64,000 nt of DNA from Bacillus sp. NEB1478 (GTDB taxonomy: Bacteria; Bacillota; Bacilli; Bacillales; Fictibacillaceae), in NCBI RefSeq assembly GCF_031582965.1, contig NZ_CP134049.1:3162001-3226000 (forward strand), in the 5' to 3' direction. The notes under the pieces are model-generated. The model was not told the DNA's origin. It did not search any database and saw only the letters and a program-made list of their open reading frames with translations. The position numbers and the translations under genes are program-made. Positions 59,355-64,000 of the stretch are shown one piece after another; position 1 is the first letter of the stretch, and the number at the start of each line of letters is the position of its first letter.

Positions 59355-61490
59355 TTATTCTGCTGTCTTATTTACTTTACTAAACTGGCTGATAAAGAAA
59401 ATGAGAGTGCCAATCATAAATATTGTCATAAATCCGAACAGTGCCCAGACACTGGACGTAAAAGTATCTATGTTCCCGCTTGAAATTACAGATCTGAAAC
59501 CAGAAACTGAATATGACATCGGGAGCCATGAATTAAATACTTGCAGTTTGTGAGGAATCATTTCTAACGGGAACGTACCCGCACTTGTTGTAAGCTGAAG
59601 AACCAGTATGATTATCGCAATAAAACGGCCCGGATCTCCGAGTATCGTTACAAGAAGCTGAACAAGTGCCATAAATGTAAGACTTGTTAAAATCGTAAAA
59701 CCAAAGAATGCGGGTGTACTGCTGACCTGTATATCCAATCCATATAATAATATGGAATCTGCAATGATCGCCTGCAGAATACCAACTGCCGCTAGAAAGG
59801 AAAACTTGCTCGCAAACCAGCTGAATCCCGATCTAGGTCTTCCAGCCAAATCACGCAATGGAAATACGATCGTTGTGAAAAGTGCCCCTACAAATAATCC
59901 AAGCGATAAAAAGTAAGGAGCAATTCCGGTCCCATAGTTCGGTACTTCAGTATAGCTTTTCGTTTTCAAATTTACCGGGTTTGAAATTCGTTCAAACGTT
60001 TTATCATCCGGGTCAAGTTTATCTGTCTTAATAGCCGCATCACTTAATTTTGCGGTCAGCTCACTGCTGCCTGCCAAAATCTGTTCTTCTCCATTATGGA
60101 TCTCCTGAACATGTCCTGATACTTCATTCCAACCATTTGCTGCTGCCGCAGTTCCATCTGCCAGTTGCTTCGTGCCGCTTTGTAACTTTCCAGCACCTGC
60201 TGCTGCTTCATTTAATTTAGTTTGGAACGTTTGTGTACCGCCGTTTAATTCAGCTTGGCCTTTAGAAAGCTGGTCCGCACCGTTAACGAGTTTTAGCTGG
60301 CCATCATGTACTTGTTGTGCCCCATTAGCTACAGCTGCCTGTGAATCACTCAGCTTTTTAGAACCGCTAGAAAGCTGATCAGCGCCTTCTGCTATTTTTC
60401 CAGAGGCAGCTGTTAATCCGTCCATTCCAGCATTCACTTGACCGCTTACTGCAGCTATTTGTTTTAATGATGCTGCAATCTCTTCATCAGACATATTCTT
60501 CTGATTTTGAATCAAAGCATTTAGCTGCTGTTCCACTTGCTTTGATCCAGCACTAGTTTTTTGCGCTCCGGCATTCCATTGTGAAGCAGAGCTTGAAAGT
60601 GTGTTCGCTCCTTTTGATAATTTTTCAGCTGCTGATTGCAGCGCCAGACTGCCATTTTTTACTTTTCCAGATCCGACTGCAGCTTCTCCCAAACCTTGCT
60701 CTAGGGATGTTGCTCCATCACTTAGCTGCTGTTGGCCAGCTAAAAGCTGCTTATGACCAGCGGCTAATTGATTTAAACCGTTGTTTAACTGTCCCATTTT
60801 TTCATTTAATTGTATGGCTCCGCTGTTCAGCTGCTGAATCTGGGGACTTTTATCAGCCATACCCTTCGCAAGTTCGCCGCTTCCAGAAGCTGTTTTTTCT
60901 AAACCATCAGTAATTTTTTGAGAACCATCTGCTGCCTGTTTGAGTCCTCCGCCTAGCTCTTCTACTTGCTCAAACATTACCTTAGCATATGTTTTCGTAA
61001 GTTCATGTGAAAGACTTTCTTTCATTTTATTTACGGCCGATCCGCCTATTTGAGAAGCAAGAAAGTTAAACCCCTGGTTTTGTGTGAAAATTAATTCTGG
61101 CTTCTTCACCTTATCATCAGATACTTCTGAAGCATTTTTAGAAAAGTCTTTAGGTATTTCGATCATCATGTAATAGTCATTATTTTTCAACCCTTGCTGT
61201 GCTTTTTCTTCACTAACAAATTTCCACTTAAAAGAAGGGTTTTCTTTCAGTTTTTCCACAAAATCGTCACCGGCATGCAGGTTTTCTCCATCATGTTTGT
61301 AGCCTTCATCCTGATTAACTACAGCGACTGGGAGCTCCTCCATCTTGCCGTATGGATTCCAGAACGCCCATAAATAAGTTCCGCTATACATAATCGGTAT
61401 AAAAAGAACTGCCAAAACAGGTATAGCAATTTTTTTATTTGTAAATACTGCCTTAAACTGTGCAGTGATACTTTTAAACAACATATTCAC
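59355..61490 (-). CDS. yhgE: YhgE/Pip-domain membrane protein
   Basis: A 711-residue protein. One helix at the N terminus (IPVLAVLFIPIMYSGTYLW), a very long extracytoplasmic region (about 40-510) and about five helices at the C terminus. The middle repeats L..G...L..G (for example QLNNGLNQLAAGHKQLLAG) as in phage infection protein and type VII secretion EsaA relatives. Function is unknown; it is paired with a TetR gene. Confidence 0.87.
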   Translation of the reverse strand: MNMLFKSITAQFKAVFTNKKIAIPVLAVLFIPIMYSGTYLWAFWNPYGKMEELPVAVVNQDEGYKHDGENLHAGDDFVEKLKENPSFKWKFVSEEKAQQGLKNNDYYMMIEIPKDFSKNASEVSDDKVKKPELIFTQNQGFNFLASQIGGSAVNKMKESLSHELTKTYAKVMFEQVEELGGGLKQAADGSQKITDGLEKTASGSGELAKGMADKSPQIQQLNSGAIQLNEKMGQLNNGLNQLAAGHKQLLAGQQQLSDGATSLEQGLGEAAVGSGKVKNGSLALQSAAEKLSKGANTLSSSASQWNAGAQKTSAGSKQVEQQLNALIQNQKNMSDEEIAASLKQIAAVSGQVNAGMDGLTAASGKIAEGADQLSSGSKKLSDSQAAVANGAQQVHDGQLKLVNGADQLSKGQAELNGGTQTFQTKLNEAAAGAGKLQSGTKQLADGTAAAANGWNEVSGHVQEIHNGEEQILAGSSELTAKLSDAAIKTDKLDPDDKTFERISNPVNLKTKSYTEVPNYGTGIAPYFLSLGLFVGALFTTIVFPLRDLAGRPRSGFSWFASKFSFLAAVGILQAIIADSILLYGLDIQVSSTPAFFGFTILTSLTFMALVQLLVTILGDPGRFIAIIILVLQLTTSAGTFPLEMIPHKLQVFNSWLPMSYSVSGFRSVISSGNIDTFTSSVWALFGFMTIFMIGTLIFFISQFSKVNKTAE

Positions 61491-61514
61491 TCCTTACAAT
61501 TCTATATAATACCG

Positions 61515-61541
61515 AATGACTATTTCAGTCAAATGGTCATT
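61515..61541. promoter_or_regulatory. Operator-like inverted repeat before yhgE
   Basis: AATGAC-N15-GTCATT overlaps TGACT-N5-AGTCA (61517-61531) and a minus-strand -35 (TTGACT). Likely bound by the adjacent TetR regulator. Confidence 0.6.
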
Positions 61542-61644
61542 TAATATCAAAAAAAGAGACATCGCATCGTCCACTTTTTAAAACTGACCAGATTTCATTT
61601 TCGGTCACAACTTAACTTATCACGTTTTATCCCCTTCTGCAACA

Positions 61645-62214
61645 TCAAGATTTTCGCAAACCATCCATAACAAACATTTCAAGTACTTCAAGCATTTTTT
61701 CCTTCTGAATTGCTGGGTTGTCTTTTTCCCAATCGAAGATGAGTGCTACATAAAGCTTAACCATCATAAAAGCTACGATGTCAGTTGGACAATTCTTCAG
61801 TTCCCCTTTTTCCACTGCTTTATCTAATTCATTTTTCACAAAATTTAATACGGCTTTTTCAATTCTGTGAACCGCCTCTTTCACTGGAGAAGTGTTAAGT
61901 TCTTTTACTTCTTGTGACAATTTTACCGCTAATTGATGTGTTTTTCGAAGCTCAATAACTCGATATAGTGCATCATGAAGATTTTCATAAAAAGGACGAT
62001 CATCTTTAATCGCTTCAGAAGCAGCGTGCTTTGTCTCCATTACGAGACTTGTAACGATCTCAGAAAAAAGTTCTTCCTTATTTGCAAAAAAGGTGTAGAT
62101 TGTACCTTTCCCTACATTCGCGATTTTAGCAATTTGATCAACTGTACTTGCTTTATATCCGAACATTGAAAAAGATTTTTCTGCTGCTTCTAATATACTC
62201 TGCCTGCGATCCAT
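61645..62214 (-). CDS. yhgD: TetR/AcrR family regulator (YhgD-like)
   Basis: A 189-residue repressor. The helix-turn-helix is in STVDQIAKIANVGKGTIYTFF. ATG 62214 overlaps the stop of the upstream kinase, so they are co-translated. It should control yhgE through the inverted repeat at 61515. Confidence 0.85.
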   Translation of the reverse strand: MDRRQSILEAAEKSFSMFGYKASTVDQIAKIANVGKGTIYTFFANKEELFSEIVTSLVMETKHAASEAIKDDRPFYENLHDALYRVIELRKTHQLAVKLSQEVKELNTSPVKEAVHRIEKAVLNFVKNELDKAVEKGELKNCPTDIVAFMMVKLYVALIFDWEKDNPAIQKEKMLEVLEMFVMDGLRKS

Positions 62215-63491
62215 CAATTTCTCACTTCCTCATCCAGCTGTAATGACTTCGGGCATAATGGCAATGTTAAAAGCACTCTCGTACCAACGTTGACTTCACT
62301 TTCGTATCTTATCTTACCGCCCATGTCTTGAATAAGTTTATACGTAACCATCATTCCAAGACCTGTTCCTTTTGCCTTAGTTGTATAGAAAGGAAGGCCA
62401 ATCTGTTCAAGCTGTTCCTTCGTCATGCCAGCTCCATTGTCTTCAATAGCAATCGTGATACTTTTTTTCGATACATTGTATGTGTACAAATGAATGTTTC
62501 CTGATTCACTGATTGCTTCAATGCCATTTTTAATAATGTTAATAAGTCCCTGCTTCAGCTTTGGTTCATCAGCATTTACAATGTGCGGACCAATTTTGCT
62601 TCCCGATACCTCTACATTATAAATATTGCCATATGGTGCTGTTAAAGATACAACATCTGACAGCACTTTATTAAGTTTAATACTCTCCAATTTTGGCTCG
62701 TCTGGTTTTACCATCGACAAGTAATCTGTAATAATCTTATTTGTACGATCCAATTCTTCGATTAATAGCGGTGAATATTCTTTTAATTTTGCATCGGTTG
62801 TCGTACTTCCGAGGAATTGAATCATTCCCCTGATCGTTGTCATCGGGTTTCGGACTTCATGAGCAATAGCAGCTGCCATTTGGCCTGCCACAGCTAGTTT
62901 GTCCAAATATACCGTTTCTTTTAACTGCATGTTTATTTTAACTAATCTTTCTATTAAAAAAATACATGAAAAAAAAGCAATCATGAAGCATGAGAAATAC
63001 ACTAAATAAAAATTGAGAGTTAAAAACTTCAAATACGTATGAATAAATAGGATATAAAACAAAGTATAAACAATCGAAATATAAAATGCTGAGACCCACC
63101 TGCGTTTATCTTCATCGAAGAATTTCTGATACGTCAATGCTACGATAAAAGCGAGCAATGTAAGTACAATCCCTAGCCAAACAAACTCTCCTCCCATAAT
63201 CGTGCGGGCAGCAATAACAAATATTGAACATATCGCCCCAGGGAGCCAGCCAGAATATAGGGTTACAATCATAATGGGAACATTACGCAGGTCAAAAAAT
63301 GAATCACGCAGTGTTTCAATTGGATACATCATACATACAAGTGCTGCAATACCGCTAATAACACCAAATAAAATCTTATTCTTTATACCGGGAATTACAC
63401 CTGGGTGAAGAGGATAAATCATATTAATCAGATGTGTAAAGGAGAAAACGATTGCAATATTTACGAATAATGGTTCAATGAATGCTTCCAC
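62214..63491 (-). CDS. Membrane sensor histidine kinase (KinB-like)
   Basis: A 425-residue kinase. Five to six N-terminal helices include the 5TM-LYT type motif (YPLHPGVIPGIKNKILFGVI, RNVPIMIVTLYSGW). The phosphoacceptor is in AAIAHEVRNPMTTIRG near residue 215, then NIIKNGIEAI, DNGAGM and GTGLGM. No receiver domain nearby. The position between hemY and the TetR/yhgE pair differs from B. subtilis. Confidence 0.85.
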   Translation of the reverse strand: MEAFIEPLFVNIAIVFSFTHLINMIYPLHPGVIPGIKNKILFGVISGIAALVCMMYPIETLRDSFFDLRNVPIMIVTLYSGWLPGAICSIFVIAARTIMGGEFVWLGIVLTLLAFIVALTYQKFFDEDKRRWVSAFYISIVYTLFYILFIHTYLKFLTLNFYLVYFSCFMIAFFSCIFLIERLVKINMQLKETVYLDKLAVAGQMAAAIAHEVRNPMTTIRGMIQFLGSTTTDAKLKEYSPLLIEELDRTNKIITDYLSMVKPDEPKLESIKLNKVLSDVVSLTAPYGNIYNVEVSGSKIGPHIVNADEPKLKQGLINIIKNGIEAISESGNIHLYTYNVSKKSITIAIEDNGAGMTKEQLEQIGLPFYTTKAKGTGLGMMVTYKLIQDMGGKIRYESEVNVGTRVLLTLPLCPKSLQLDEEVRN

Positions 63492-63555
63492 TTTGTCCTC
63501 TCCCCCCCCGCTTTTTCTCCCTACAGTATAGCAGAATGTTAATACAATAAAATAT

Positions 63556-63583
63556 AAAAAACGACAAACTTATCCATTTGTCG
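63556..63583 (-). terminator. Terminator of hemY
   Basis: ACGACAAA pairs with TTTGTCGT, then six T on the minus strand. Confidence 0.8.
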
Positions 63584-63604
63584 TCAATTATTTCAATACA
63601 TTAT

Positions 63605-64000
63605 TTATTTATTCAGTGAAAATAAACTTTCTACAGCTTTTTTGGCAGAATTCACACAATCAGGCAACCCAACTCCATCATAATAAGCCCCTGCTAAAAG
63701 TATCCCCGGAAGCTGTTTATGAAACGCGGTTTGCAGTTTCTGTACATATTCCTTATGACCGACTTCATATTGCGGCATTGCATTCACCATACGTGAAACA
63801 TGATAATTTTCCGGACGAACTTCAACACCCATCGTAGATTTCAAGTCTGTCAAAACTTTTTCAAGTATCACTTCGTCTGGTTCTGAAACAATTTCCTGAT
63901 CTTCAGCACGACCTACATAGCACCTCAGCAGCACCTTGCCTGCGGGTGTTGTATGCGGCCATTTTCGTGTCGTCCAAGTACACGCCGTAATGACAGTATC
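63605..64000 (-). CDS. hemY: Protoporphyrinogen/coproporphyrinogen oxidase HemY, partial
   Basis: The C-terminal about 131 residues; the gene continues beyond the right edge. The visible segment reads TACTWTTRKWPHTTPAGK and LLRCYVGRAED, then AMPQYEVGHKEYV and GILLAGAYYDGVGLPDC, all typical of the FAD-containing oxidase in heme synthesis. It is followed by the kinase and TetR genes. Confidence 0.87.
   Translation of the reverse strand, partial: DTVITACTWTTRKWPHTTPAGKVLLRCYVGRAEDQEIVSEPDEVILEKVLTDLKSTMGVEVRPENYHVSRMVNAMPQYEVGHKEYVQKLQTAFHKQLPGILLAGAYYDGVGLPDCVNSAKKAVESLFSLNK

Noticed and set aside
1..64000. tRNA, rRNA, transposase or phage genes
   Set aside because: None were recognised on either strand.

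Overview
This window looks like a low-GC Gram-positive of the Bacillaceae, possibly a Fictibacillus-like or Lysinibacillus-like organism; that placement is inferred from gene content and not computed. Supporting signs are strong AGGAGG-type ribosome binding sites, sporulation-type sensor kinases, MotAB, a sortase with its sorting signal, CcpA (cre) boxes, a Pho box of the Bacillus type, and B. subtilis-like neighbourhoods (hemY-yhgD-yhgE, yhfI-lplJ). I saw no rRNA, tRNA, CRISPR array, prophage or insertion sequence.

Layout. 1-6981: a regulator plus MFS efflux pair, an NAD-dependent epimerase, a coiled-coil protein, a histidine phosphatase, a secreted CAP-domain protein and an orphan PAS kinase. 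7172-11751: an envelope cassette with a TlpA/ResA-like thioredoxin, a lipobox-bearing sortase, a cell-wall protein with two copies of a His-containing helical domain and an MPKTG anchor, an anti-sigma factor and an ECF sigma factor. The sigma operon and the anchored protein share an identical promoter architecture, TGATCC-N16-CGTTAGCTA. 11774-23265: motAB under a SigD-type promoter, an M48 protease, HAD phosphatases, a YtrA-type GntR/ABC operon with its operator, glpQ under a Pho box, azlCD and a stand-alone murG.

23511-46263 appears to be one catabolic district for phenylalanine and phenylacetate. Phenylalanine dehydrogenase and a complete 2-oxoacid dehydrogenase complex (E1 alpha, E1 beta, E2, E3) could turn phenylalanine into phenylacetyl-CoA. 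A paa operon (paaK, A, B, C, D, an EthD-like gene, paaF, paaG, an aldehyde dehydrogenase, then paaH, paaJ, a third enoyl-CoA hydratase and paaX) would carry it to central metabolism. The E1 alpha gene carries a one-base insertion, and no paaE reductase is present. A repeated inverted motif (ACG-N9-CGT with flanking symmetry) sits at the paaK promoter, before paaA and at the promoter of a hotdog thioesterase, and is a candidate PaaX operator. Two perfect cre boxes add catabolite control.

46808-64000: lplJ, yhfI, a LacI regulator, a YmaF-like His-repeat protein, a sugar ABC importer with its own LacI regulator and cre boxes, an orphan amino-acid-type ATPase, an OpuC-type osmoprotectant importer, yhgE with its TetR regulator, a KinB-like kinase and the end of hemY.

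The most unusual non-coding signal is a set of six intergenic arrays in which a short core word recurs every 20-21 bp with diverged spacers. Three different core words are used (ATTAAGTCT, CGTGGATATAT, TGGGATTA) but the period is the same. Other dispersed elements are a GC-rich unit of about 130 bp, present as two inverted copies bracketing paaK-to-aldehyde-dehydrogenase, and GGGGTC...GACCCC palindromes. Two very short genes with their own expression signals (20881-21015 and 49630-49785) are also reported.
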